Shown piece after piece: positions 19,392 through 30,300 of a stretch of 35,691 bases of DNA (position 1 is its first letter; every line of letters starts with the position of its first letter). This DNA is from Asparagopsis taxiformis (taxonomy: Eukaryota > Rhodophyta > Florideophyceae > Bonnemaisoniales > Bonnemaisoniaceae): positions 1 through 35,691 of the forward strand of contig JALQPE010000186.1 in NCBI GenBank assembly GCA_030407315.1, read 5' to 3'. The position numbers and the translations under genes are program-made. The notes beneath the pieces were generated by a model. That model was given only the letters and a program-made list of their open reading frames with translations. It did no database searches and was not told the origin of the DNA.

Positions 19392-20380
19392 TCACTCTAT
19401 GTCTATAATATCAGTTTCTCTTATCTTTCTCTTCTTTCTTCTCTCTCTGCAAATCTCTCTGACATCAGTTACTTTGAGACCCGATATGTTGCTTCCTCCC
19501 ATCTGTTTCAGCAAGGTCTTGGATAACCTCAATGGAAACTTGTAGCAACTATCAATTATCAATCCTCTGTAAGCGTCCATTACAAAGCAGTGATCCACTT
19601 TTTTCCTCTTTTCCACCCGAACGATCCATACTCCTTCCTTTAGATCAGCCAACCAGGTGAATTCGTTGCCTTCAAATAGATTTCTCTCTACTCGAGAGAT
19701 CTTCTTGACACACAAGTGTATCTTGCGGTCCTGAACCAGACTGTTCAAGTCTCTCAGGCTTTTCACTTTTGGAGCAGTGTTACGCCAACAAGACATTGCC
19801 TCCTCAGCTTTGATTCGTCCAGCCAGACAATCAATTGCATTCACCATCGATGCCACTGCACAAAATCCAGATTTTTGATGCATTAGCACTTCTCCTTGTT
19901 CACGCGCATGATATTTTTTTATATTCTTTATTGGCGCTCGCGCTCCAGGACCACCAATAAAAACGGAATTCCCCTGTTCTGCAAGCAGCAACTCTCGAGC
20001 TGACTTCCAATGGCACCGTTGCGTGGATGAAGTGCTAGGAACTTCCCAGAAGCTCTTCTTGCAATTATTTTCCCATCCTCAAAATGTATTTGAGGCCACT
20101 GTTTACGAATTTGATCTGCAAAAAATCTGACTTCACCATCTCTCATATCATTTGATCCACCGGTTCCTATTTCGTAAACCATAGTTTCCATCACTGGCAC
20201 GTTCAGTGTCGCTTCCCAGACTTCCAGAGACTGGAAGTCAATCTCATAGTATGACTCGTACCCTTCCTCTTTACACTCGCTTCCATACAACTTTCCGTTT
20301 TCGATTTTCAGACCACTTTTGTCAACGCTGCCATCACCGCACGTGACCCACTCAACGGATATTTCGCTCCCTTTGCTCAT
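19392..20380 (-). CDS. Papain-like-fold cysteine peptidase, predicted (one frameshift)
   Basis: Start ATG 20380-20378 (MSKGSEISVEWVTCGDGS). The first frame runs to 19928 and the second, entered near 19970, to the stop at 19392, about 325 residues in all. The frames meet at a run of four G (plus-strand CCCC 19971-19974), where one inserted or lost base would join them. The N-terminal half is unrecognised. The C-terminal half has the order Cys-His-Asp expected of papain/OTU/C39-like folds: KSGFCAVASMVNAIDCL (candidate nucleophile Cys), VDHCFVMDA (His) and GLIIDSCYKF (Asp). It is not Ulp1-like, where His precedes Cys. The tail is basic (CRERRKKRKIRETD), an NLS-like end. It converges with the Tnp2-type transposase relic 0.8 kb away and could be a second gene of that element; adjacency is the only support. 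Confidence 0.6.
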
Positions 20381-21579
20381 TTTTGCAACGCGTAGGAAAG
20401 ATCCACCGTTGCCACCAGCCCTCCCAGAACCAAAGAGACTCGCCTGGACTATCTCTTGATTGTGGAATTGATGGTGGGTGGTGTACTGTCCTGCATATAT
20501 TCCCTCGTGAGCTTCCTTTTTGTGCTTCTCCGTCGAGTGGGATGCCGGCTAATAGCGCCCCATTTATTCCCATTGAATATTCTCAAACGACATCATATTG
20601 GAGTACTAATGAAGGATGGATTGTATATCTATCATCCAATTTCTACAGTCAGACTATCCCGCACTAAAATTGAACTGCTTACTGTTCTATCACGATGCCA
20701 CGTAACGAAAATGATCGTGCAGTGCAGTACGTATTAATGCACCGTTATGATTACGAGTTCAGGATCTTGCATTCATGGAAATGTGCACATTCAATCTAGC
20801 TCTATGTAAGTATATGTTGTAGAGCTAATTTCATGGATTCAGATGTTTCATATCAATATGGTGCTTGCTACGTGGAGCTTATTTCTATGTTTCATTATGA
20901 GGCATACATTACTACACTCTTGCGCACCAGTGTAATCTGGAGGTGATGTTGTAGACTACTACGTGCATGGAAAATGCACTGCTCATAATATTTCTAATCT
21001 TCTACGGAACATTAGGAGTGTGTTTGGATATGGATGTAGCTATGGACCACAGAATGTAATGGTTCACCATACCCCGGCATCTCATTGATGACCAATTGGC
21101 TACTCAAAGGACCATACGTGCATCCACGGATCGCGTCGCGTCGCATGGCGCGGTTCGCATCGTGCCAGCCTGCCAGTGATTGCGTTCGTTCAATATCCAC
21201 TTCTTTATCTATTGCAAGACTGTTCATGTTTTAGTTTATGAATACACGCACAAACAGACACGTATGCGGGTTTGCAGTAACCTACGGTGCGGCCCGTCTT
21301 TTTATAAAACATGGTATGCGGTATTCCATACGGTAATGATGATTTGTAACCAATTAGCGTGGTGCGGATGGAGAGGACCACCACAAGCTTAGGCCTGGCA
21401 GCTGTATCAGCCCGAATGAGAGTCCAAATTTTAGATATAGCACGTTCCCACTCACACGATTATTGAGAGGAAGATACGTTCTGTCGAGCTTTCACTCGGT
21501 GGTGCGTCGTCGGCCATATATGCATGAACTCATGATTCTACTGTGATTTATTAAATTAAAATATTTTGGAATTCTTTGT
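20381..21579. other. Intergenic, nothing recognised
   Basis: 1.2 kb between the peptidase start and the copia insertion. Short frames only. GC-rich CGCGTCGCGTCGCATGGCGCG occurs near 21127-21147. No gene, tRNA or terminal repeat is seen. Confidence 0.4.
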
Positions 21580-21584
21580 TATTC
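21580..21584. repeat. Target-site duplication TATTC (left)
   Basis: TATTC directly precedes the left LTR and is repeated at 26825-26829 directly after the right LTR, the 5-bp duplication expected of a Ty1/copia insertion. Confidence 0.9.
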
Positions 21585-21762
21585 TGATGTAAATGAGACG
21601 GGTATCAACCTAATGATCATTTACTCCGTCGGCGCTGTTGTCCAGTGCCGGTTTAAATACTAGTGTATGTTCCTACTGTAATTGTATGTATGATTAGTAT
21701 GATCATCCGATGACGAAGTCTTTCGGAATCATGACGCGAAATATCGGATTGATCATCCGACA
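21585..21762 (-). repeat. Left LTR (3' LTR of the minus-strand copia element), 178 bp
   Basis: It starts TGATGTAAATGAG and ends ATCATCCGACA in plus orientation. It is 50 bp longer than the right LTR: GATCATCCGA occurs at 21701-21710 and again at 21751-21760, with the extra 50 bp between. The last 10 bp overlap the end of the pol frame. Confidence 0.9.
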
Positions 21763-24700
21763 GTCGCCGCGCGGCGTGATGGTGAAAGGCTGAGTAGTTG
21801 GACTTGTTGGCGGAATTGCGCCGGTTTGAGTGCTTTCGTTAGAACGTCTGCAGCGTTTTTGTTGGAGGGAATGTGTGTGACTATGATTTTTCCCTGTGCG
21901 ATTTGTTCTTTGAGGTAGTGATATTTCACGTCTATGTGCTTAGATTTAGGCGTTGGGTGAGGAGTATTAGCGGTGGTAACTGCTCCTGCGTTGTCCATAT
22001 ATAGCACTGTTGGTGTGGCCTCTGGATGTTGAAGGTCTGACAGTAGATTCCGTATACAGTTCACGTGTTGTGCCGTATGGTATCCTGCGACGTATTCGGC
22101 TGCCCATGTGCTCGGAGCTACGAAGCGTTGACGTTTGGATTGCCACGCGATAGGCGATTTGTTGTACATTATGACTGTTCCTGAGGTGGAACGTCTTGTG
22201 TTTGTACACGCCGCAAAGTCACTGTCTGAGTATGCTGTTAGTGTGGTGGTCAGAGTTGTGGAATAGGTGAGGCCGCGGTGTGGTGTCTCTTTGAGGTATC
22301 TCAATACACGTAGTCCTGCCTGCCAGTGTAGTTTCTTGGGTTGATGGGAGAAACGTCCTAGATAGCCTGTTATGAAGGCAATATCGGGGCGCGTGGAATC
22401 TGCTAAGTATCTTAGACTTCCCACTAGGGAGCTGTAGTTGTATTGTTTCACGTCGAGACACTCATTAAGATGTGCCGTTGTATTGAGTATATCTGATGCG
22501 TTGGGTGTTGTTGCGGTTTTTGCTCCTGTGAGGCCAAAAGTTTCCAATAGCGTTGCGATGTATGCCGGCTGTGTTACTGTGATAGCTTGGTCCGTGCGTT
22601 CAATCTTCCATCCTAGGATGTGTCGCACAGGCCCTAAATCTTTGATGATGTACTTGGCCTGTAGTTGTTGTTTGGCGAGTTCTCGAAGCTTGGAGCAGTT
22701 TGACACAACCAGAAAATCATCAATGGTGATGACGAAGAATACAAATTTTGTGTTGTCTAGTGTGGATCGTAGCAGGAAAGTGCAGCTTTCGCTGGTTAAG
22801 CGGGTGAAGTTATGGAGCTCTAGGTACTTGGACAGGCCACGTGTGAATGTGTTGCACGCTTGTTTGGCTCCATAGATGTTGCCCGTAATTTTACCGACAT
22901 AGCCGGGATACTTGTAAGAGCCATCAAACCGTTGTGGTTGGTGTATGTAAAGTGGTGTGCTTTCGCCAAAGGCTTCATGTAGGAATGCAGATTCTATGTC
23001 CCAGTGATGTGCATCATAGTCATGAGCGGCTGCTATGGCTAGTGCAGTGCGTATAGCATCGCGGTCGGCTACGGGAGAGGCAATGTTGTCTGGATCATAA
23101 TGTTCGTGTGGACGTTGAAGGTCGCCGCGTAAGTTACATCTTGTCTTTCTTGTAATGGGGTTACCGTTTGCATCAGTCTTTGTTTTAAGTAACATTTTGA
23201 CTGGTAACAGTTTAGTATCGGGGGGAACTTGTGTTGACGGTATGTACGTGATTGTTCCTCTCTTTTCGAGGGAGTCAAGTTCGTGATTCCAGGAGACTGC
23301 CCATTCGGCGGCGTCGGGTGCTTTCCGGGCGTCTGACAGTGTTTTCGGAGTACTGAATGGAGTGTAATCGGGACTAGTATTGTTGCTCTGTATGTTGTTG
23401 TTCGCTGTATTGCATGTGACTACTGGGTCAGTATTGGGGTCATAGGTTTTGAAATCCTTGATACGGCATCTTCCTATTTTGTTTGTTTGTGGGTCGTACG
23501 TGTGATAGTGTGTGGTGTCCAATCTTCCGATATAGTGGACAAGAGATGCTCGGGGTCGTAGTTTGTTGTTTGTGTGGCGATTGTGTATGTGGCCAAGTTG
23601 TCCGAACTTTAGTAGTGTCGTGACATCAGGAATTGTGCCGTTCCACATTGTAATCGGGATCTTGTTATGAGCGCTATGCGGTGAATGATTGTGATAGTCT
23701 ACTGCTGCGTGTAGAGCATAATCCCATAACGTTTCTGGAAGTCCAGAGGAGAGCAATAGGGATCGGATGGTGTTGAGTAGCGATCTATTGACCCGCTCAG
23801 CAAGGGCGTTCTCTTGTGGGGTATGGGGAATGGTAGGGTGTACTGTGATGTGTTCTTGGTGGTAAAATTGTTGCAAAGAGTGTGTGTGATACTCTTTAGC
23901 GTTGTCCATTGTTATGTCCGTGATTCGAATCGGTGTTAATGTATGGATTCTGGATATGTGACGTTGGATGTGCGCGGCAGCGGTGTTCTTGTTGGGAGAC
24001 ACGTGTACATGGAGGTAGCGACTGTTTTCGTCCATGAATGTGTCGAAGTATCGATTGTGATGTATGGAGGGAGACTTGAAAGGACCACAGACGTCTGTGT
24101 GTAGGTGAGAGCCTAATGTGGCTGTTCTCGGGGAGGAATGAAAGGGGGCAGAATATTGTTTTCCCAGCGCGCAGCCCGTACAGGTAATATGCGGTGGTGA
24201 GTTTGTGAGGATGCGGGGTAATCCCCGTACTAGGCCTTTGAGTGCAAGTTTCTGTATGCGGGCTGGGTGTAAGTGTCCCAGTCGCAAATGCCATTCATGA
24301 TATGCTCGAGTCAATTCTGTCTGTGGTTGTGTCGCTGGTGGCCTATGCGGGGTTTGGACTGTTACCCGCTTGCTAGATGATGTATTCGTATCGATTTCGG
24401 GTTGTTTGAAGGGTGGGAAGGGAGGGAGAGTGGGTGTTGGTGTACCTGAACGTGCTGTTGGTTTGTCGTGTGAGTTATTGGTCGTATTGGTATTGGTGTA
24501 TGTTCGGGGAGGTGTAGGTGGCCTCTGCAGTGTTGGGTTGCTGGGGAGTGACGTGGTTTGTTTTGGTGTGTTCGGTGTATGGGGTTGTTGAGGGTCGGCC
24601 TGTATGAGTGGGTTGGAAAATGTTACACGCTTTGGTTTGGTATTGCTAGGTGTATATGAGGGAGGGGCTTGTGGTGTGGAGGTTTTGGATTTGTTTGAGC

Positions 24701-26423
24701 CTGATAAGCGGAAGGGTTGTGGTTTGGTAGTTTTTGGGTTGTATGCTGGTGGTGGAGCTGTCGGTGTCGTAGGTGTGCCGAGTTTGTTTTTTGCTTTTGT
24801 TACTTGTGTGGTTGGCTGTTGATGTGAGCGGGCTCCGTTGCATTGAGGTGGGTGCTGTGTTATGCGAGTAGTATTGTGAGGGGCTATGGGAAGATAGTAT
24901 AGATTGTTGTGACAGGGGGCAACCGCGATGATCTGTGATTGATGGGGTGGTGGCTGCTGTTTTGTGATGTATGCAGCCCCTTTCTGAAAGAGAACATCAT
25001 ACGAGGAAGTGAGTTGACCTACGGACAAAAGGTTATGTTGTGCTGTCGGCATATTGACAGCATGTGGTATGCAAAGTGAAGTGTGCTGTGATATGGGGAG
25101 TTGTATTGGTCCTTGGTGTGTGATGTCTGCCGGTATGCCCGCTGCAGTGATGGATGCAGAGGGAGACTCTATCATGGTGTGATGGCGGTGTTTGGTATGA
25201 GTTGGCGTGGCGCCAGAGTCGAGTAGATAGTAATCAGAACCATTGTTTATTTCTGTGTGGCATGGTGGTGAGGAATTGTGAAGCGGGGGAAGGTCAGCTA
25301 TTGAGGGAGGACGGCTGGTGAATTGATGGAATGATGTGGTTTGATGTTGAGGAGGAGAGGCAGAGTGATGTGGATTAATGAGGGGGTGGATGGGGGAGGG
25401 ATTGAGAGGGGTGGAGGGCAGTGTGAACGACGAGTCTAGGGTGTAATTGGAACGTATGGATTGTGTTGTGTCGGGATTTTGTGTGAGGAGGTGTTGTCTC
25501 GTGAAGCATTCGTTCGTGTTGTGTGTCTTACTACCATGTAGTGTGCACCACTTGCCGTTGTACCCCCTTGGTGGCGGCCTGTGTTTTCTCAGCGTGTATC
25601 GCTTGTGGTGGCGCGCTTTTGTTGGTGAGGTGGGTACTGGGTGATGGTATTGGCCATTAGGATGCCCAGGCAGTGGTTCCGTTGAGTACGTAGGAGATTG
25701 AGGTGCGTACAAATTGGGGTTTGGGTAAATGGGTGCCAGTTGGGTAGGGGGTTGCCTTGATGTGACGGCCGTTGCGTTCTCGTGTTCTATTAACATTGTG
25801 AACACTAGGTCCAGTGGTGGGCGCTGGCCGCGGTGAAAGTGATGGAAATTTGCCAGTTCTCGTAACAGTGATGCATACTCTGGTACATTGTATAGTCCAT
25901 TTCAGACAAATTGTACGGTTTGTTCATCTTCTATATGTGGGAAGGATGTTTGTAGCATCAGCTCTCGAAGTTCGGTATGTTGCGTGATGTATTCTTGTAT
26001 TGGCATGCCCGGGTTATACACCAGTTGGTAGGCTCGGCGGCGTAGATTTGCCTCCGAGTGTTGTGGGCTGACTGCACTTAGTTTCGTCTTGAGATGTTGG
26101 TAGAGAACCGCTGTCGGACTTTCGAGAAGCGAAGGACTTAGGCCATGGAGTATTTCAGGGGATATGTTGGGTAGGACGAGTAGCCTGGCTAAGGCTGTCT
26201 TTTGGAGGTGTGTCTTGTAATCTGTGGGGTTTGTTGGGGTAAGTGGAGGCGGGTCCTGTAGGTAAGGGGTGAGATCGTGAAGGGTGGCATGGCACTCGAT
26301 AGTGCTGGACCATTGTAGAATGTTGTTGGCAGAGAGAGGTGGTATGTCAAAACGAGGAGGGAGAGTGGAAGGTGTTGAAGGTGCTGTAGGAGAGGGTAGG
26401 GGGGATGGTTCTGGATCGGGCAT
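21753..26423 (-). CDS. Copia gag-pol polyprotein with one in-frame TGA
   Basis: ATG 26423-26421 (MPDPEPSPLP, context CACC before ATG) to the stop at 21755-21753: 1,556 codons in one frame, interrupted by TGA at 25904-25902. Gag: Pro/Ser-rich start, then a helical capsid-like region (LVLPNISPEILHGLSPSLLE). Beyond the stop, numbering from 25805: zinc knuckle WCTLHGSKTHNTNEC (residues 86-100) and protease LLDSGAT (DSGA at 25209-25220). A ~170-residue Pro/Thr-rich linker follows. The integrase zinc site is HLRLGH...CTGC, and the integrase triad is D571, D634, E670 (35 residues between the last two). The reverse transcriptase has WDIESAFL and TIDDFLVV (Asp pair 1029-1030). RNase H residues are D1194 (AYSDSDFA), E1237, D1271 and ADVLTKAL. 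All catalytic residues are present; only the TGA and possibly the missing polypurine tract argue against activity. Confidence 0.93.
25902..25904 (-). other. In-frame TGA within gag-pol
   Basis: The frame reads TVQFV-TGA-NGLYNVPEYASLL and continues without shift into the zinc-knuckle region. The codon is TGA where CGA (Arg) would result from reverting one C-to-T change at a CpG; readthrough is the alternative. Confidence 0.85.
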
Positions 26424-26680
26424 GGTGTTGTGACTCTCGTCGTGTTGTTCGATCAGTACTTGTGCGTATAGGTCTTCTGGTAATTGTTTGAGTTCTTGCT
26501 CTGCTGCCAACCGACGTGTTCTTGTGCGTGTGTAATGTAGGCGACGTACCGCACGTTCGGTGTGTGGTGTGGCGTTAATCTTGAAGTTGGTGATTCATGG
26601 CGACGGTGTTAATTCGTGCGAGTCGCCGCGATCATTGATTTGTTGGTGGTGGGTGGGAGGAGAAAAATTTGCGCAGTGAG
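26424..26680. other. 5' untranslated leader of the copia element
   Basis: Between the primer-binding site and the gag ATG. The gag frame stays open upstream of the ATG to about 26510, but the first ATG is at 26423. Nothing else is recognisable. Confidence 0.5.
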
Positions 26681-26696
26681 GTCTGGTACCATAACC
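26681..26696 (-). promoter_or_regulatory. Primer-binding site of the copia element
   Basis: On the minus strand the sequence directly after the 5' LTR is GGTTATGGTACCAGAC. GGTTATGG at the LTR edge resembles the copia-type site complementary to the anticodon arm of initiator tRNA-Met (internal, half-tRNA priming). TGGTACCAGAC starting five bases in also resembles a 3'-end tRNA-Met site. The LTR-edge position favours the first reading. Confidence 0.65.
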
Positions 26697-26824
26697 TGAT
26701 GTAAATGAGACGGGTATCAACCTAATGATCATTTACTCCGTCGGCGCTGTTGTCCAGTGCCGGTTTAAATACTAGTGTATGTTCCTACTGTAATTGTATG
26801 TATGATTAGTATGACCATCCGACA
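26697..26824 (-). repeat. Right LTR (5' LTR of the minus-strand copia element), 128 bp
   Basis: It starts TGATGTAAATGAG and ends GACCATCCGACA in plus orientation. It matches the left LTR with one visible substitution but lacks the 50-bp segment flanked by GATCATCCGA. It should carry the element's promoter. Confidence 0.9.
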
Positions 26825-26829
26825 TATTC
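26825..26829. repeat. Target-site duplication TATTC (right)
   Basis: Matches 21580-21584 exactly and confirms the element boundaries. Confidence 0.9.
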
Positions 26830-28278
26830 CCAACTCAGTTACGGCGCTGCCGTCAAGCCACGGTGCTTGCGATACTCACCAGCGCCGTGACAGCGTGCAG
26901 TGATCTACTTCCGTAGACGATTTTCCACCGCTCGTTAACCTCTGATTTGACCACGTTTACCCTTCTGGTGTATTCGTTTGCTTTTGGAAACATCTACAGT
27001 ACGTACGGGTGCTTGGCCTACGTACCGACTTCCGCTCATTCCTACAGTGGAACAATGAGTTTTTCCCTCCAAGCCATAGTAGGCAGTTCACAGCTTAGAT
27101 TCTCCCTTGCCTGTCATCCTTGCGCGCTCGAGCGTGGATCCACTCTACCCACACCATACCACTCCATCCCATCCAGTCATGGTGCGCCAATAAATTCACG
27201 GACACATCCCTACCCACAGCTCCACTGCACCCCTACTCCGCGTTCATCCTGCCGTTCCGCCTCCCATGCACCCTCAGTTTCTCTGCCCATCAACAATTTA
27301 AACGCATCATCATTCGTCTTTGTACAATTCCATCATCAATGTGTCATCAAACTTGACTGCACTACCTGCCTCCATCCAATTGCAATCCAACCCGTTACAT
27401 TTCACCCTCTCTCTGTAATGGCTCGCTCCAGCACACTTTCCCTGCCCGCTATGATTTCCTGCTTGCTCTCAGCAACGTTCGCTTCGATTTCCAGTTTTGG
27501 CCTCGAAACAGCCCCTTTCGTACGCTTCGGCCTCAGCAACTGTGACTTCCGCCCGGTTTCATTGGCGACGCTGGCAGTATTTCACATAGAGAGTACTGCT
27601 CTACGCTGAATAGTGTTCAGCGGCGGGTAAAGGCGTGTGCGATGCGGAGAAGGAATGTGCGAATCCTTCACTTGATGGGACACAGGCTCCAGTAGGGATA
27701 CATCTTTCGCAGGTTCTGGCGATCCCCAACGTGAGCCACGTCGGCGTCCGATGCGCAGTAGCGGAATGATGAGGTTAACTGTAGCGCATTGTTGCGGATG
27801 ATGCCGGACATGTACAATTGTCGTGAGCGCAGTAGACGATACGAAATAGGCTGAAGTATGGCAGGAAGGTGGAGCGCGGGCTCTTGACGACGTGTTTTCC
27901 ATGGTTTAACCATTGTGTGATGGTTTCACCAAACAGCTTAGGGCATCTTTTTCTACAGATGGACAACAAATTCCTACGATAGTTTGTGTCAATCCTTTTC
28001 ACCAGAGCCTATTACAACTCTCCATTGTCCATGATTGTGGATAAAGTGGATTTACCACCGGTGACTCGCAAGTTTCGCAGCAGGCGATGAGCTGAATGGA
28101 CAAGAAACTGTACCATATCTTTTCTCTACGTGATCCCATCTACAATTATATTTACATACAACCGCACATCTTCTGTCTACGATCAAGCCAAGAACCATGC
28201 AGCTCATCGCTGTTGCTCTGCCTACCCGCCGCCCAATGCCACGGGCGCAACCGCTTTTCGCCCATGCTCGTACCTGCC
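26830..28278. other. Intergenic with possible relics, no supported gene
   Basis: 1.4 kb. A plus frame 26947-27609 is open but Ser/Pro/His-rich with no motif and looks like chance. On the minus strand 28002-27668 carries overlapping open frames with coding-like pieces (RKRCPKLFGETITQWLNHG, then DADVAHVGDRQNLRKMYPYW in another frame), which may be a decayed gene. I could not assign either. Confidence 0.3.
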
Positions 28279-28663
28279 CTAAAACAAGCCGTGTATAAGC
28301 GCCAGGCCCATTTCAACACCGAGTGCATCCACCGCTATTGTGGGGCTGAACTCCCTCATGAACTCCAGCACGTGTTCTATGTGCCCAGTGCGCAGCGCCC
28401 GCTTCCTGCCATTGTATTCGAACAGTCCATACAGGATGAGAGAGAATGTGATGACGAACATTCGCATGGATTCGGGGCCATTGGGGTTCAAACTTCTCAG
28501 CACGAACGTTACAACAGCGCCGTTGTGAAGGCCAGTCCAGAGCCGTTTGAAAAAGGTGCGCCCAGCTTCAGCTTCCATGTTTTTTGAGCTGGTCGGCAAC
28601 GGCTTTCTGCGCTCTCTTTTCATTTTTCACCTCTTTCTCCTTGGGCTGTTTTGGCTGCTCCAT
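28279..28663 (-). CDS. Small predicted membrane protein, unknown (one apparent frameshift)
   Basis: ATG 28663-28661 opens a highly charged Lys/Glu/Gln-rich segment (MEQPKQPKEKEVKNEKRAQK). In its own frame this stops at 28569-28567. In a second frame, entered at a six-A run (plus-strand T 28580-28585), the sequence continues as NMEAEAGRTFFKRLW to the stop at 28279. Loss of one A would give a single protein of about 127 residues. The second part has two moderately hydrophobic stretches (NGAVVTFVL and SMRMFVITFSLILYGLFEY) separated by a polar loop, consistent with a small one- or two-pass membrane protein. ATG 28578 or 28623 could start the second part alone. The antisense frame 28096-28587 is its shadow. 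I do not recognise the family; it may be a host gene. Confidence 0.45.
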
Positions 28664-29687
28664 AGTGCCGAAGTTGTTTTCTGTGCACTGTGCTGCGCTC
28701 GGTCTTATGGAGAGGATGATTTCTGGAGCGGGGCAGTTTGGACAACGACTTCGGTTGGGTCGTTGGCATGAAGCTGGGAAACCAGCAAGGTTGTTTGATT
28801 AATGCCGGGACGGTAAAGGGCCAACGGAGAGCGGCTTAGTGGCCATTGTTAATGACTGGAAAAGTTTTGATGACTGAATGTGTGCAGGGAATCACAGATG
28901 GATTGCAGGTAGTTTTGGGATGGATTTTCGGGATGGTTAAATACAGGGAGCGAAGTGAGGGCATGCATGTGTGTGTAAGAAATTATTTTGGAACGTATAA
29001 GAGGAAAGGCGGAGAGGCTAAGGAAAGGTGGGAGAGAATTGTTGGGTGGATGTGGAGGGTCCTCTGTGTGATTTGGGCTGGGTACAGGTCGATTTGGCGC
29101 AAGCGGACTGATGGGAAGCGCTGAGCGAGCGACTAGTAATCATGTTGGAAAAGAGATTTCGTGGAAAGCACCCATAACAGTTGAGTGGATAGGGAGAGAA
29201 CTGCATAGGAGCGGAAGGGCGGCACGCAATAGTTTTGCTCGAGAACAATCCTTATTGTGCACTGCCGTGTCCGATTGTGCGGTTCAGTTCCAATGAGTTG
29301 TGGGTAGATGTTTGCTTACTGGCGTTGGGTGGGACTACTCATGTAAAATCTCATCCGAACAATACACAGTTTACTATTTCCAAATGTGCAGCACCCGCAC
29401 ATACATATCTATTTGAGCACGCCGCGATCATCGAGCATGACCAGTCTGCTAGCTATGGCGAACATTGGATCGTCGCATAAAACGAAGAACATCTGATGCA
29501 TTCTCGAAGAACGCCACATAAAGGAAGCTCTGAACACCGTGATGCCGATTTCAACTATTTGCCTGTACATACATCGCATACCGAATGGATAACGAAAAAG
29601 GCTGTGGTGTAGACAGAACACACGATCCATCTGTCATAGGTTGACACAGCGATTGAAATGATCAAACGAAGTACATCCCAACCCCTC
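28664..29687. other. Intergenic, nothing recognised
   Basis: About 1 kb upstream of the small membrane protein. It is G-rich on the plus strand from about 28850 to 29200, with short frames on both strands and no motif. Confidence 0.35.
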
Positions 29688-30300
29688 TTAGCAGCCAAAA
29701 CTATTCAGTGGACGGGCCAGCCTGGGCTTCGATCTCGGTTCCTCTTGTGACTTTCGGAGGCGAGTCCTATGGACTGCCGGGGGGCTCTGCTGTCCAAGAC
29801 GTTGGGCTAGAGACGGTCCATTCGATGGCAACAGGCCGTCACCCGTAGCTGAGGATCTTCTGGGCCCTTGGGAGATCACTGTCTCGGGGGAACTGCCTGC
29901 GCCGCTGATGTGTCGCCGCACTCTGGGCGTGGTTCTGTGCCCCCTTGCAGCTCCGTGGACCTGCTCTCCATGCCACGAGCGGACCGATACGCCACTGAGC
30001 CACCAGGTCCATCCACTCGCTTGGCCGACACGGAGAGTGTGGTTTCATTTCAACGCCACTGAAGCTGACGCCCGTGACGTCATACAAGTATTGTGCAGGT
30101 ACGTAATTCACGACGAAAATGAGCACGTCGGTGGCGCAGTACCGCTCGCTGTCTACAATACAGTAGTAACGACGGACGATCTGCTGACTGCAGTACACCT
30201 TTCACCTACACCACGCTGTATCGGCGGAGGTACTCGTCATGGTTTCGGGACAAAACCGCAGTATTCCGCGCTTCTGGAAAGTTTCGTTCCAGCCCCGTGA
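29688..30300. other. GC-richer stretch with competing open frames
   Basis: Open frames overlap on both strands: plus 29908-30300 (ends ...HGFGTKPQYSALLESFVPAP) and minus 30198-29839 (starts MYCSQQIVRRYYCIVDSERY). Both look moderately protein-like and neither has a recognised motif, so I cannot choose a coding strand. Confidence 0.3.

Larger units (their letters stand above)
21585..26824 (-). mobile_element. Ty1/copia LTR retrotransposon, nearly intact
   Basis: A 5,240-bp element bounded by TG...CA LTRs and flanked by the 5-bp duplication TATTC. It is oriented on the minus strand, so its 5' LTR is the right one (26697-26824) and its 3' LTR the left one (21585-21762). Order within the element: 5' LTR, primer-binding site, one gag-pol reading frame interrupted by a single TGA, 3' LTR. 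The integrase-before-reverse-transcriptase order makes it copia and not gypsy. Apart from a 50-bp length difference the LTRs look almost identical by eye (T/C at 21704/26816), so the insertion is recent. The host DNA before insertion was ...TATTC... at this site. Confidence 0.95.

Noticed and set aside
24370..24843. Gly/Val-rich plus-strand frames within the copia element
   Set aside because: Antisense of the Pro/Thr-rich linker of gag-pol.
26947..27609. Plus-strand open frame of 220 codons right of the first copia element
   Set aside because: Ser/Pro/His-rich, no motif, no start context or neighbour supporting a gene; likely chance in C/T-rich DNA.
29700..29760. Possible tRNA-like GGGCTTCGATCTCGG segment
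   Set aside because: No cloverleaf could be built around it by eye.
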